NCBI GenBank assembly: GCA_013365325.1 | Contig: JABVXV010000069.1 | Location: 184,442 to 248,441 of the forward strand | Length of the DNA: 64,000 bases | From: Dipetalonema caudispina | Lineage: Eukaryota > Nematoda > Chromadorea > Rhabditida > Onchocercidae | Direction of reading: 5' to 3' | In this document: in pieces, positions 39,568 through 53,600 of the stretch | Position numbering within the stretch: position 1 is the first letter of the stretch | Layout: each line of letters begins with the position of its first letter | Notes under the pieces: generated by a model | Seen by the model: only the letters and a program-made list of their open reading frames with translations | The model's database searches: none | Told to the model about the DNA's origin: nothing | Position numbers and translations under genes: made by a program

Positions 39568-42500
39568 ATGAAATCTGTGAAATGGTGGTATTTGTTGCTG
39601 TTTGTAATTTTGTGGATTTCGCGAACTATCGATGCTGTATTATTCCATAAAAAACATGAATTACTTATGGACGACGTGGTAAGATAATTTTTTCCGGAAA
39701 ACGATTCATAAATTACAATACTCAAAAAAGCGATAAAATAGAATAATGTATTCGACTATGCGATTGAAAAATATATGTGATATGCTGCTGTTTCTTCCTC
39801 TGCTTTTTTTTTTTTCTTCATTTTAACCGATAACTTTTGGATCACTTTAATGATAAGTGGTGTTGTTTTATAGGTTCAAATGTGATCATAAAAAGTATTG
39901 CTGATTTTTTAACCAAATTGAACGAAATTCGCAATAAAAGACATTTATTGTTCTGAAATTCCAGCCATGTTATATTTGTGCAGCAGAATGGAAGTTGCAA
40001 AATGGCGATCGAAGAGTAGTACTTGAGCAAGCCAAGCTTGCTGAGGACGAAGATAAGGTGATGCCTAATTTTATATAGAAAAACAATCAATTAAGTGAAG
40101 GGAGTTTGATGAATAATGATAGCAAGTTGCTTTTGAGAAAGTTGCTGAAATTTTACGAAATGGAAATTAATTTTAGTGCGAAGCAGCAGTGGTTCGTGAA
40201 GTCGAAGATGCATTGAAAATGATGCAACCAGAATCATGGCAGAATACCGCCATTAATGGTTCCGTGCTAAAACGAGATACTGACAATGTGCAGTTTTAAA
40301 TTCTTGTTTTTTAAAATGAATTACTTTAGATTGTATTTAGATGTTTGTTAGAGTAAGTATTATAATAATAAGAGTATAAACATAGACAGGTAATTGAGAA
40401 ACAGTTTATGTATAAGTAAAAGAGATACTGCAGTTTAAAATGTTAATTCGGTTACATAAGTTGGTTAAGTATTTTTGCAGAAATAAATTTTTCGAGTGAA
40501 AGTATTTTGAATAGAAGAAGCCCTAATAAAGATTTCATTTGTTTCGTCAAATTGCAGTTTCTGAATGAGAGTCATCCGTTATCAGTGGAGCAGTTTCGGA
40601 AGAAGCTGGCTATCCTGAGTTCACGTTGGGACAAGTATCGAATGCAGCAGGATTTCAATAAATGGACAGCATTACGACAATGGCTTCGTTTACCAGCTCT
40701 GCGACATCGTTTACAGGTTAATGACAAAAAAAAAAAAAAAAAAAAACAAAGGAGTTATTTAGGTGATAAGTGAGATGATAATGTAATCGAAGATTATCCG
40801 CTTTGATTTCTCGTCTATTTGACTTTTAATTTTCCTACTATTTCTAAATCGTATCGTAGTAGTGGATGACGAAATACGTCTAGGTTGATTTATAAGGCTG
40901 AAAACCACAAGTTAACTAGAAGGAGACTGTCCCAATATCATTCGTCTACGTGAACCAACAACAAGTTAATAAATGATACATATATAGAAGTGCTATCGAA
41001 CCCATAATTCTACCATTTCTCAATTCTGAATTGCCGAACACTCTCCCTATTCGTATTGATTATTACACGTTTTGTTGAGTGATTTTTCATGTGAACAATA
41101 TTATGTTTCATAATTTTTTGCACTTTAACTTTAACTTCCATTTTGTTTTTATTGGCAATGAAACGAATTACAGAATTTTTATTGTGATAATTGCAGGTGT
41201 TAGAAAAAGACCTGAAAAGTGAAAAGCAATCGCGGCGACTCCGGCGACTCTTGCATCGAGTACAGCAAGTGCAGAACATTCTGCAAAGTGTTAAGAAGAA
41301 ACTACAAGATGCTTATGCCATTTTTCATCTTGAAGGTCAACTTATCAGATTTATTTTTTATTCATGGCAGAACTTATTTTCAGATTTCGTATAGCTTTGA
41401 ATCGTTAATTATGTGATTATATATGGTAATCAAATAATGATTACGTTAAGTCTTCATGTAACCGCTCTTAAGACAGCTTTCTATCATGAAATTATTAAAT
41501 ATTTCAACTTTTTCAATAGTACGATTAATTCCCAACAAAAAAAAAACTTCCTTTTTCCTAATTATTGTCTTTGCTAATATCCAAAACCCATCCTTGCTTA
41601 TTACTTTTCCTGCGAGCAGGATAATGCTGTCCTAGTTTTTTCCCTCCTCTTTCAGATCTGCTGATATAGAATATCATTTTGCTTACTATATTAAATGTCG
41701 CTGATATCAAAACATTCAATAACATTAACTTTGGGGTAATCTTATTTTGAACAACAGTGAAAATTAATCCCAAAGATGCAAATAAATCTTTCTGGAAATA
41801 TGTGTCCTATTGTCCAAAACAATTTTGCATTACCTTCCCAAATTCCTTTAACGGGGAAATTGAAGTATAACGCTTTGTTTCTAAATGATTTTTGTTTTTT
41901 AGTTTTTCAACATTTATTAGGCTCGGTTAATGGCAGTGTCACATTGATAGGATACAAAAAGAAGTTTAAGTAAGTGATTAAGGGACCAAAATTGTTTCTT
42001 TCGGAGATAGCGCTCTCAGAATATTTCCGCTCAAACAAAGAACGCAGTGCTCAGTATTCAGACATTTTTGTATTCCTTATGTGGTATCAGCTTAATGACA
42101 GAGTTTAGCTGAATTCATCTCACTGATACAACATTTATCCCATTGATCAATTCGTTTACCTGATCAAACTGTTTTTGGTTTTTTTCTTTGAGGTTAATTC
42201 TTTGAAACAAAGTTTGCAATAGAAATCGACGATAATGTGGTACTTTGCATGATGTTTTTTAATGATTGGACTGGAATATATTACAAACGTTGGCTCTTAA
42301 AAATTATTTTAAAATATCATGATTAATTCTATAAAAAAACAATACTAAACTATTTTTTGAGCATAAAATACTTAAAAACTTACATGCAAAAAGCGAAAGT
42401 GGTATTCATAGATTAGTTGCAATATCACAATTTGATGCAAATAGTAAACGCCATACTAGTTTTGAGCTTTTTGATTCGAGATTATGTTGTAGCTGCTCTT

Positions 42501-43271
42501 TACTCTGCTTTGCGCGAAAGTGTGGCATCATTTGTGGTATCTTTAAAAGCGAGTAAATTTAGAAAAGTAATTAAAAAGTGTCGCATTTATAAGCTATTCC
42601 ACGTTTGTAGTAAAAAGTACTTTAGTAAAGGAATTAGATATACATTCTAACAAATACTTCATATAACTTTTCGATATTCGTTTAAATGATTCTTAGTGTA
42701 GCTAAAATTGATGGTGTATTAATAATTAGTAAATACGATAATAAATTTTCTTGCATAATAAACCACATAGAAGAGTGCTATAAATACAACATTGTAGGAA
42801 AAGAAAAACCAAGAGATAGTTTGAAACCGCAAACACTTCATTAGTGTTGAACACCGGTTTCTTCTGTTTTATGAAGCTGCAGAAATAATTACTCACTTTC
42901 ATTTTCACATATTCGCTTGATAAAACTCGGAGATCGTTGACTTTACAGTTGTCAAATATCCTTATTGTACTGCTTCTTTCAATTAAATTCAGTACGTAAT
43001 ATTCCTTTAATGGTTAAATAGTTTTGCTACTCCCTGATTATAATATATTACGTTCTAGATCAATAGAATTTTGATGATTTTCTAACTTCTTTTATTTGTA
43101 GGAAAATCGCCGTATTCCGAAACAGTATTACGGAAGCGTTTCGCTGCAGCCATAAATCATAAGCTGTTACAATCACGACGACGGTACTCTCCATCAAAAT
43201 ACAATTTGTCGCCAAGTTATCGGACAAAAGCCTGGAGATGCGATCATTTGCATCGATTATCGTGCTTTTAA
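39568..43271 (+). CDS. Secreted basic orphan protein, 260 aa
   Basis: Six exons chain in phase: 39568-39678, 39965-40057, 40177-40287, 40558-40716, 41197-41335 and 43102-43271. The start is [20 protein letters not shown], a good signal peptide (hydrophobic core, cleavage probably near residue 22). A short Cys pair (CYIC) follows. The middle is charged, helical and likely coiled-coil (residues about 110-190, [20 protein letters not shown] and [17 protein letters not shown]). The C-terminus is strongly basic and aromatic ([20 protein letters not shown]) and ends [10 protein letters not shown]. The third exon could instead read through its donor and stop at TAA (40298-40300), giving a short form. 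The last intron is 1.8 kb. I recognise no family; it may be nematode-specific. Secretion is inferred from the leader only. Confidence 0.68.
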
Positions 43272-46200
43272 CTGTTATTTGTTGTTATGAAAAATTGCAT
43301 TTCTTCTCACTAACAAATTGCAAATGGGACTTCGAAGCGTAATTTTTAATTGATTATGGCTTTTGGCTTATGAAATACAATTCTGAATTCCTATTAGCCT
43401 TATTTTTTTTTTCTGGTTATCCATTATTACTCCATTATTATTACAATGAATGATAGTTAAACGATCATTTGAAGCATTAAATATTTCCCTTATTTATAAC
43501 ATTTCTGAAAATTAAATTAAACTATTTCTACTGGTTATAAATTAACTCCCAAGTTGTTGTCCAAAAAAAAGTTCCCCTTCATCCTAGTTAAGCTTTTGTC
43601 AGCACAATTCCTCGAAGTTAGCATGTCATCCCTTCTTCTTTCCCGATCGATTTACTTTACCGAGATTAAACTTCGAATTTTAATCAGATAATTTCTTGAT
43701 CGTTCTCGAAATTGACCCTTATGGCTAAATTATCAGCATTGTCCATTTGCTCACGGCAGCTTAGATTTTTTGATATATCTTTTGTCAAAAAAGGGCTTCA
43801 TGATTATTTCCGTCCGGTCATTTAATTTAACATAGCAATTTTTTAGCTGTGTAAGATACTATCGCTTATATCTTAAAATTTTGTCCAACGGAACTTTTCC
43901 ACTTTAGTACAAGAAATGGAGAAAAAGGAAAATTTAATACAATTTGTAAAACACTGTGAGATTCAGAAAGCTTATAAACTGTTCTTATCGTATTTCGGAA
44001 TTTTTTCGGAAATTAAGCTCACTGATTTCTTAAGTTTTTTCTTGCTTTCAATATTCAGATCATGAAGAGTGATCAAATTATTCATGTATTATAGTCATGA
44101 ATCGGTCTACTTTCTATACAGCTACTAAGCGAACCGGTCAACGTCCATTTCAGTACTTATTTTAGGGGCATAATACGGAAGATTTTTGAGTTGAAGATTC
44201 TATAGCACGAATGGTTCTTGAAATAAATTTTAAAAAAAAAAGATAGAGAGGCGCGATATGGTTTAGTAAATTGACAATGACTTGGAAATATCTCTATAAA
44301 CGCTTGCAAGTTCATTCCATAAATTTTTACAGACCTCTTTTACAAGTAAAAAGTCAGAAAAGGGAAGAAGAAATCGTGAGAAAGTTAAGATTTGCTATGA
44401 GCAAATTACTTAAAAATACGACTGAATTAGAGTTGAAAAAATCAGACTTTAAACTTAGATCGTCACTGTTCACAATTGACTTACTTGGTATACGTGAAAT
44501 TTTTTTTGCAAGCAGTTTTTAGGATCGATTCTGATTTTCGGCAATAATCGTGCTTGGACCTATACTTGCTGCTGAATTGCACTATCCCTATGTCGTGTGT
44601 TGAATTTCTGGGATGATTATAAGTTTCGACATTTTCAACTAGCACACTTTAAAATATTAACAGAAGCATATTCACCTGTACTTGTTTCTGGACAAACTAA
44701 TTGGTCCAAATGGCTACACTCCGACATATTACTGTTAATAATCGATTCTTCAGGTTTTTTCTGCACTTCATCAATCAAATAACGAAAGAAACATTCGTTG
44801 AAATGTGTTGCAAGAGTCCATTTTCAAACTAATAATGAATATCCATCCAGTACACCAAGTGTTGAAGAATTGAAATCTATACATAATGCAAAATTCTATT
44901 TCCGACTTTCTCATTAGCACACTTTTATATTATTGGCTTGCACATCTAAGGTTGGATAAATACAAGAAACTGCAATAACAAAAACACTCATCTGTTTTCA
45001 ACACAACAGTTCTAGCAATCTTATTGCATGATTAAGAATCATATAGAAAATAGCAAAACCAGCCGAACTTCCAATTTTATAGCTTAATTTATTCTGATAT
45101 CCAGCTTCCAGCTATTTTCAAATTGTTTGAGTGGGGAAGTGATGAATACTACAGTATTTGGGGACTTTTTATTTCCATCATGATTTCATTTCCGCTAGAA
45201 TAGGGATTGTGCGATAAAGTGAGCAAGAAAGAAATCAACTATTTATTCTTCATTGTTTCATGTGTGAATGTATTAAAATTATGTTAAACTGATGAATCAT
45301 TGCTGACTTCTGCACATGGAACCAAATTCTTGCTAAAATGTCTCATAAATTATGTTTAAATTTTTTTGCAAATGCTTTAGCACAAACCGCTATAAAAAAT
45401 AGGCATGAAAATTTTTCTTTTATATATTTTTTTTCTCCTTCTTGTTTAGCCATTCCTTTGTCCTCGTTATGATGATTAACCTTTGTTTCTCTTAGGTTAA
45501 TTCGTTTTACAGTTTTTTCCCTTCTTCCAGTTGATCTTTTCCCTCTGACCAAGTCATTTGATAGTTGCTTCATCCTCTTTATCGTCACAAAAAATACTGT
45601 TAGGTTGATCTGTAGGAAACTTTTTTGCAGGATATTTCTTCAGAATTATCAAAGTTCGAAGTTCGAACATTCATTTTATCTTTACTCCTAATAAAGTCAT
45701 GAAAAGAGCGATAAGAGCTTGAATGATAGATCAGAGAAATCAAGAGAAATATTGTAATTTTTTCGATAAGCCAAGCATTTGTTTCTGCTTCCAGATAACT
45801 TTTCAGTTCAAGTTACCTATCTCTAGCATACCATATTTTGAGCTTTTCTGGATGAAACGACCACTGATAATAGGGTCAATTATTATTTAATAATATTACG
45901 ATATCTGTATTTGTATGAGTGTGTGTGTGTATGTATGAATACTTGTTGACAAGAAAAACGGATTTAGCTCATTTTTGCTAACTAGAAAACATGAAAAGAA
46001 TTTTCCATTATAGGATCAAAAAAAAGTGGACTCTCTGCTTCAAGTGCTCTTTTATTATTTTCTTCCCAATGAAATCGGAAATATTACGTAATTGCGCATT
46101 GCATCTATTCAAGCTCATAATAAAAGAATATTATGTTTTAAGTGCGCTTTTTTTCAGAATAGAAACATACTGATTAAAGTCAAAGAGAAAGGTGTTTGTT

Positions 46201-49200
46201 TTCATTGATTTTTTTAAACTTTCACTGATCGGACAGAAATAATACCGATTTCAGTTTGAAATTTTTGGATTTAAAACTTTGATTTTTTACAAGAACTGAT
46301 ATCAGTCTCTTATATAATCATAACTATTTAACTATTTGATTTACAAATGCATTAGTGGTCTCTTATTCAAAGCAGAACTATATATAAACAAAAAATAATA
46401 TTGAAACTTCTTGGCTTTAAGCAGTACATTTTCATCTGAAAATGAGGATTGAATTTTGGTGCTGAATAATTTAAATTTCAGGAGAATGGTGCACATTGTG
46501 TTGCAGGACAGTGTCGGAAAACCAATAATCTTATAAAATAACTTTTGTATTTAAATAATCAAAGCACTTATATTCTAGAAATTTATTATATTTTTTCATT
46601 TTCTAATTCGTATGTGAATTCTTTCAGCTTGAACTTAAATACCTGGTAAATCCACAGCTTGAACATGTGGTAAATTCATTCACTTGTAAATTTTCCATCC
46701 TAAAACTAAATTTATATTCAATGGTTAAATTGTTATGAAATGTAAAATAACTCTTTTGTCCACATAGCTGTCTTTATATTCAATAGGATTATATCACAAT
46801 ATGTCTTTGTAAATCTCCCAATATATAAGAAATTAGGATTCATTAATAGTACTCTCTTTGCTTCATTTACAACTACTGCTTCTACGCGAATACTGACGGA
46901 TCCGTTCTTCCTCTCGACAGTTCTACCATTATTGATATATTCCTACCTATTAACTACTATAATTGTTGTATTACTGATTATCATGTAATATTAGCACCAC
47001 TCTTCCATAAAGAACAAACCTTTACATCATTATTTGTTTGTGAAATAACAAACTATCCAAATTGAAATGCCTGCACGACACAAGGAGTCTAACTATTTAA
47101 ATTCCTTTCTAAACTTCTTTCACTTAGTACTGATATCCATCTAGATTGTATCATAATAATATGAAAGATAAGCGTATGCTCTTGTTAAGTAAACTATTGA
47201 AGCAACTACTTACTAACCAACTGCCGAAACGGTGATAATTGACCAATGAAATTGAGAATTCTACTAAACTGTAAACCAGTAATACGAAGTAAAAAAATGA
47301 AGTAAAAGGGTTACAATAACTGCTGATAATAATATAAACAGTGACAACAGTTGTAAAAGAGCCCGATAAGATTTAGCAGTTCAATCCAGCATCCCTAAGT
47401 GTTGTACATCTGAAATGATTGCACGAGTGAATCTAAATAGTGATGAATTAAAGAAGTAAGGATACCTAATGCAATGTGATAGTAAAATTATTAGACAAAA
47501 TATATTATCATATCATTTACTCACGAAAGCTGGAACCTTCAGATTCCTTTGAGGTGCAGCATACTTGTTTAATTTTTCCCATCTGCCATTTCATTCCTTT
47601 TCTCCCAAATACTGCTGCTTACTTGTGTATTAATTTATTCTCTTTCATCTATAATTTAATTTATAGCTAGTTATTTAATGAATTGGTTAAGAAAATTTCA
47701 GCGTTGTTTATGGGATTGTAACGATTATCCTCTACTCAATAAATTCTAAGATAAATCATCCAAATCAGGCCATATTGCTCCACTTCGCTGATAATTTGCT
47801 TAATTTCTAACCTATTCATAAATTCACTTTTCATTCAAGTTGCATTGTGATCGATTATCTTGTTTATAAACTCAGTACTTGATATGTTCACTACTTCTTA
47901 GTGAATTTTATGCTGATATTGGGATAGTAGGATAGAAATGAATTAACAGTATTCCTTGACGGTACTATTTGATCCATTTTTATCTCATTAATTTCATTTT
48001 TCTATTCTCTTTTTTACACTTCACTGAATCTAACTGATTACAGTTTTTATAAATTGGCTACTGTAAGCATTTACTCATTAATGCTTATTTTAGCAACCAT
48101 GAAGTATGATGATGAAAAAATACTTCACTTTAACTGAAAACTTGGTTATTTGAAAAAAGTTTCTCATATATTTCATTCTTAAAAAAGAAAAAAAACTATG
48201 TAGTTAGTATGTATTTCGAAATAAAAAAAAAATCATCATTCTGTGCTAATTAACTAATAAGCGAATAAATTCGCTCATATGACGACAATTTCATCTGAAA
48301 ATTCTGTTCCAACTAGTAATCATAATAACGACGACAATGATTGTCATTAAAGTAATGAAATCACTTCTGATTATTATTATTAACCTCACAAAAATGATAA
48401 CAGTTATCATTATATGCAATAATAATTATTAACTCCAATCAATGAAGATTAAAATTTGCTCAGAGAGAAAAAAATTCTTATATGTGCGCATGACTTAAGC
48501 ATAATACTTTTTATTCTAATTCATAGATTCAGTTTACGCCAGTCTTTCAAGTTACCCGTTGTCAAGTTGCGCAAATATGTTTATATTAAACAACACTACA
48601 CTTCTTATTCCCAAACTATTTGATTGTTGCCACTCAATCAAAAATTCGAAATTTCGTAATGCAGTTGCGAATAATGTAATTCTCATTCGATCAAAATTTA
48701 TCAAACAGGATTGGATGTTATCCACAGGTAAATTCTTTTAGATATTACACATAAAAGCTTTGCATATTTTCTGCATAACAGTTCATTTTCGAATCATAGT
48801 TCTTTCGACCGTTGAATTTTCGTTTATCTTGGAATGATGATAACACTATGCGCTAATTTTCTAACTTCTGAATTCAGAGCCTTTATCTTTTCAATGTTTG
48901 AATTTTGTGAAAGCATAAAAATTTCCATAAAATTATAGGAAGATTAGAACTATCACTTTTGCTGATAGCGAAAAGCTCTCTATCAATCATTCTTCACATT
49001 TATTTATTGTTGTACCTTAAAACTGGTTCTTTTTTGGTTGGAAAATAAAATGGTTGACTTGACCAGTTTCCAATTTATATCGATGTGATGTGCATACACA
49101 TACATACATCTTCTTCTTGTCGATAAGGAGGAAAATGACAGCAACAGCCTGTTGCATACCACCAACTCTCCGAAATGACAACAACGCTGACAGAAGATGG

Positions 49201-50692
49201 GGCGGTACATTTACTTTTTGCCTTCATTACAAATATTTATGGTTCTTTTCATTTTTTACAAAATTTCGAAAGTTTCCCCGGAAAAATTTGTAGCGCATTT
49301 TAATTTTTATGAACTCTAAACTTCCATATTTTTACAATGCTGATAATAAAATTCGATTCAAAATAAAATAAAGCTAAATTCCACTTTCCTATCTTAGAAA
49401 TCAATATGCTTATTTCTTAACAGAACTGCGATAGCTATCGTAGCAGATTTACTACAAAATATTAGTTTTTCATTGGTAACTTTGCTAACTGCTAAACAAT
49501 TGTGCCTTTAAGTTCAAATCACTTTCGAAATATTGACGAAATTTGTGGAATTTCATAAAAAAAAGGATTCCTCACTACGGCATTTTTTTGCGGAGAAGAT
49601 AATAAAGGAATATTTTTACCAATTACAAATTCATGGTCTAATATTTAAACTGAAATTGTTCAGTGGGCAAACAACAAACAGTTTCATCATGGAATTCAAA
49701 TAGAGACGTAAATAAGAAAATGATTCAGCTGTATGATTTCACATTTGTTAATTATGGTATATCGGCTAGTATTTAATTGAGCTTGCAAATTTTTTTGCAA
49801 ATTATGGAATCCAAAATTTTTTTTGCGATTGTTTCTAGCATTTCTTAAATTTTCTAAATGCAATAGTAAAATTCTTCGGAAAATTTTTGAAATGTTATTG
49901 TGAAAAGTAAATATCCTTAACTGCACCTCTTTTGCCTTATTTTGCCCTCGATGAAATCGATTTATCAGCGAGATGATTTCTATTATCCTATCATTGCATT
50001 GCTTTATAATCGCGGTATTTTCCGTTTGCATTTTATGTAACACCTAACAATTTATTCAGTCCATTGTTTGTTGTGATTACAATCTCTGTTTGGATATATA
50101 TTAGTTTTTGTTGATGAATTAGTCGTTTTATTTCGTTTTAATGGATTCAGCCTCAGAAGAATCACAAAAGAATGTATAGAAAGTACACTTCTTACTATTT
50201 AGGGTCGTTTAAAACAACAAACTTGAAAAGATAAGTTATTATGTTTGTAAGAAACTTGCAAATCAGAGTACTTAATTTCTTCTACTGATCCGGGTAGAAC
50301 GGAACAATGTTCCAGTTTGGTCATAGAGCGATCTTTAACCGGTGCTATGTTTGATTAAGACTTTTAAAAAGCGTTTCAGTCATTAATTTAATTGTAGGTT
50401 ATGAAACGATCGTTATTTAATGTCATTTCTAGCTGTTTACAGTGTTTTTATCATAGATGTCTGTAAGTATATGATGTTTGCTTATCTATGAAAGTTATTA
50501 TGTTAATGAAGTTCATTTTTAAGAAGCAATAATTTTAATCAGTAATGTTTGAAAACTTCTTTTCTGCTTCCTATATTGCTCGCATTCATTGAATAATTAA
50601 TTAGAGATTCAGATTAGATTACTGATTTGACTAAACGATTCAGTTCATTTACATTTTGCTATTCGCACTCATTCATCAGAGAAATTTGGAAA
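43272..50692. other. 7.4-kb region without a supportable gene
   Basis: Very AT-rich on both strands. ORFs up to 115 codons exist (49696-50043, minus) but have no phase-matched splice partners, no motif, and a Lys/Asn/Ile-biased composition expected by chance. It may contain regulatory sequence for the CNNM gene, a non-coding RNA or long introns, none of which I can show. Confidence 0.55.
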
Positions 50693-53600
50693 ATGGCTGT
50701 CATGATGATGGCATTCATAATTATTCCAATTGCTTTTCTCATGCCTGATACAAGAGGATTAAATATTGATTCCCTTAAACATCAGGTCATTATTTTTTCT
50801 TTTTTGTTTATAAGAATTATTTTCATATTTGAATAAGGTTCACTAATTTTTTAGTTTATATTAAGCAGAATAACTTAATTAATCAATAGCTCCACATTTT
50901 CATTCGATTTCTTTTTATTTTATTCTCAATTTTCTCCCAGTTTTAACAATAGCTTTATTCCAGGAAGTTGAAATTGAATTTTTAGCATACGAAGTGAGGC
51001 CCTACGTTTCGGGCATACGGGTTGTTAGCATACCAAGTAAAAGCAATTTAATAAGCTATTCGTAAGTTTCAATATTCTTATACCATATAGCTTTTGTGCC
51101 TTGCAATTCTCCAGATAATTTTTAAGTGAGCAATGTTGCAAACTTTGTTTTAAAGTTGCCTTTTTCTAAGAGAAGATGAACAACTGGGAAATAGGATATT
51201 AAAACAAAAATAGAATTAATATAACTTCTTGTTAAATAAAATACTACTTTTACTCTACTGTAAAGTCGATTTTTATCATTTCAGTGAATCAGGTGCTACA
51301 ATAATTTATCCAGATTCACGAGCACGTATTGTAATGTTCGGTTATCATCTTGATAAAATCGGTATCATATCGCTTACAACGGATAATTGTTTTAATTCGG
51401 TGGTAAACATCTCTCGGCCCGAATTTCTCATTCAAACCGTCAAACGACTTGATTTTGTTGCATATTTCGCTGAGTGCGTTCGTCGTTATCTAGACATACT
51501 TCCAATTATAATATATTTTTATAATATTATAATATATTTTATATTTTAATTATAATATATTTTGATTCAAAATCTTTCCTAAATTTTCAAAAGAATTGAA
51601 AATAATGAACTGAATTTTAAATTTTAGGTCAGATGAACCATATCACATTTGTTATAAGGAACGAATGAGCAGGAAGGAATCAAGCGAAGAGGAAGAAGAT
51701 ATGATTATGGTATAAACATTTTAAATTTGGCTTATTTTTCCATATTATTACTCCAACACTAAGGTTCGGAACGGGTAATAAAGCTACCTTACAGCTATAA
51801 ATTTGAAATTTATGTATTCAAATCTGTGCTAACATTTTCTCTATAAGTTCATATTATTGTCAAATTAATTTGATAATAGTAATAAGCAATTTTTATTTAA
51901 ATAGTTCACATTCTGCTCATTTGTTTCCTAATATTTGACTAATTTTCTTATTTTTTTAAAAATTATCAATAATTTAGATGGATGAATCGCGTAATTCAAT
52001 AGTTACGGAAACACCAACTCGTATATATTATCTACCTGTGTACCTGCAGATCAGTATTATTCTTATGCTCTTTTGTCTGTCTGCTTTGTTTTCAGGCCTT
52101 AATTTGGGCCTTATGGCACTTTCACCTCAGGAATTGATGCTTATACAAAAATGTGGTAATTTCTCTCATTTTTGTTTAAGGTACTTAACAGAGCGGTATC
52201 AGTTAAGATGGTAATAAGTGCTTTTATTTTGGTATAAACTGCTGAAGGGACATACCAACAGTAATAACTGTTTGTTTTCAATAAAAACTAAAAGTAAAAT
52301 AAAATTCAATAAGTTATATATCAAACTGGTGTTCTTAATACCAAAGAAAATATCAATAATTTGACTTCTAATTTGGTAATCATTTTCCGTATACAATTAA
52401 AAATGATGCTATAAATTACCGACTTAAATTAAATTTAATATCTTCCCTTAAGTTAATTTAGTTACAAGAGGGCTTCAGCTCAAAATTTTTGAAAAGGATT
52501 TTCTCAAAGATTTTAACAAAACAATGGATATCCTTTCAAATAATATGCTAATCATTGGGTAAGATGCCTACCAAATCCAAAAAACGTTATAATTATGTTG
52601 TCATATATTCAACTGAACAGTTAAAAAAAGAAATCATAATCCAATTTAGGAAAATATTACTTTCGAATTCAGGCTCAAAAACGGAACGGAAATATGCAGA
52701 AACGATCTTACCGGTGCGAAAATCGGGTAATTATCTATTATGTACAATATTGATCATGAATGTAGTGGTGAATGCAGCGATTTCAATACTTTTCGAAGAT
52801 ATGACAAGTGGAATGGTTGCATTTATTATCTCATCCGTTGGAATCGTCGTTATCGGTGAAATTATCCCACAGAGTATCTGTGTTAAGTTAGTTTTAAATA
52901 TTTAATGGGATGAATAGTTTATAAAAATAAAAGATTTCGCACAAAATGCGTAACATAATCATATTCAAACATAAGTAGCCAATAACACTGAAAAAGAAGT
53001 TGGCATAAAATAGTTAAAGAGGCCAATAAAATATTTACGAATTGTTCCCTTTAAAAAGTTTAGTTAGCCATAAATAAACATTTCAATCATAAATTTTGAC
53101 TGAAAAAAAATCAAATAAGGAATTGTTTGTAAATTATCAGATTTCCTATATTATCAAGGGATTTTCAGAGATTTTAAAGAATAAACAAATGAGAATATTT
53201 ACAAAGTCGTCACAATACTTGGTTTAAATTTTCTATCAAAACATTAGCATAAAATTAGGAAAGGCCTCGCAGTTGGTGCATACACGATTTGGCTAACACG
53301 GACATTTATGATTCTCACATTTCCTTTCTCATATCCGATCAGCAAAATTCTGGATGTTTTCCTGGGTGAAGATACTCCAGTATACGATCGATGCAAGTAA
53401 GTGAATTCTCATGAATTAATATTGAAAGTCTAAGCCAAATATCCATTTTCAAACTTTTGCTCATTTAAAATTATGTTACACATGGAATGCATTGCAGTTT
53501 ACAGCGTTATTGCATAGCAAAAAAATAATACATTCTTTCTTAACACTAAATTTTGTTGGTTGTTATTTTAAAATGAATAGTTGCAAAATTATCATTAAAT

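Noticed and set aside
49696..50043. Minus-strand ORF of 115 codons
   Set aside because: Lys/Asn/Ile/Leu-biased, no splice partners, no motif and no leader; consistent with chance in AT-rich DNA.
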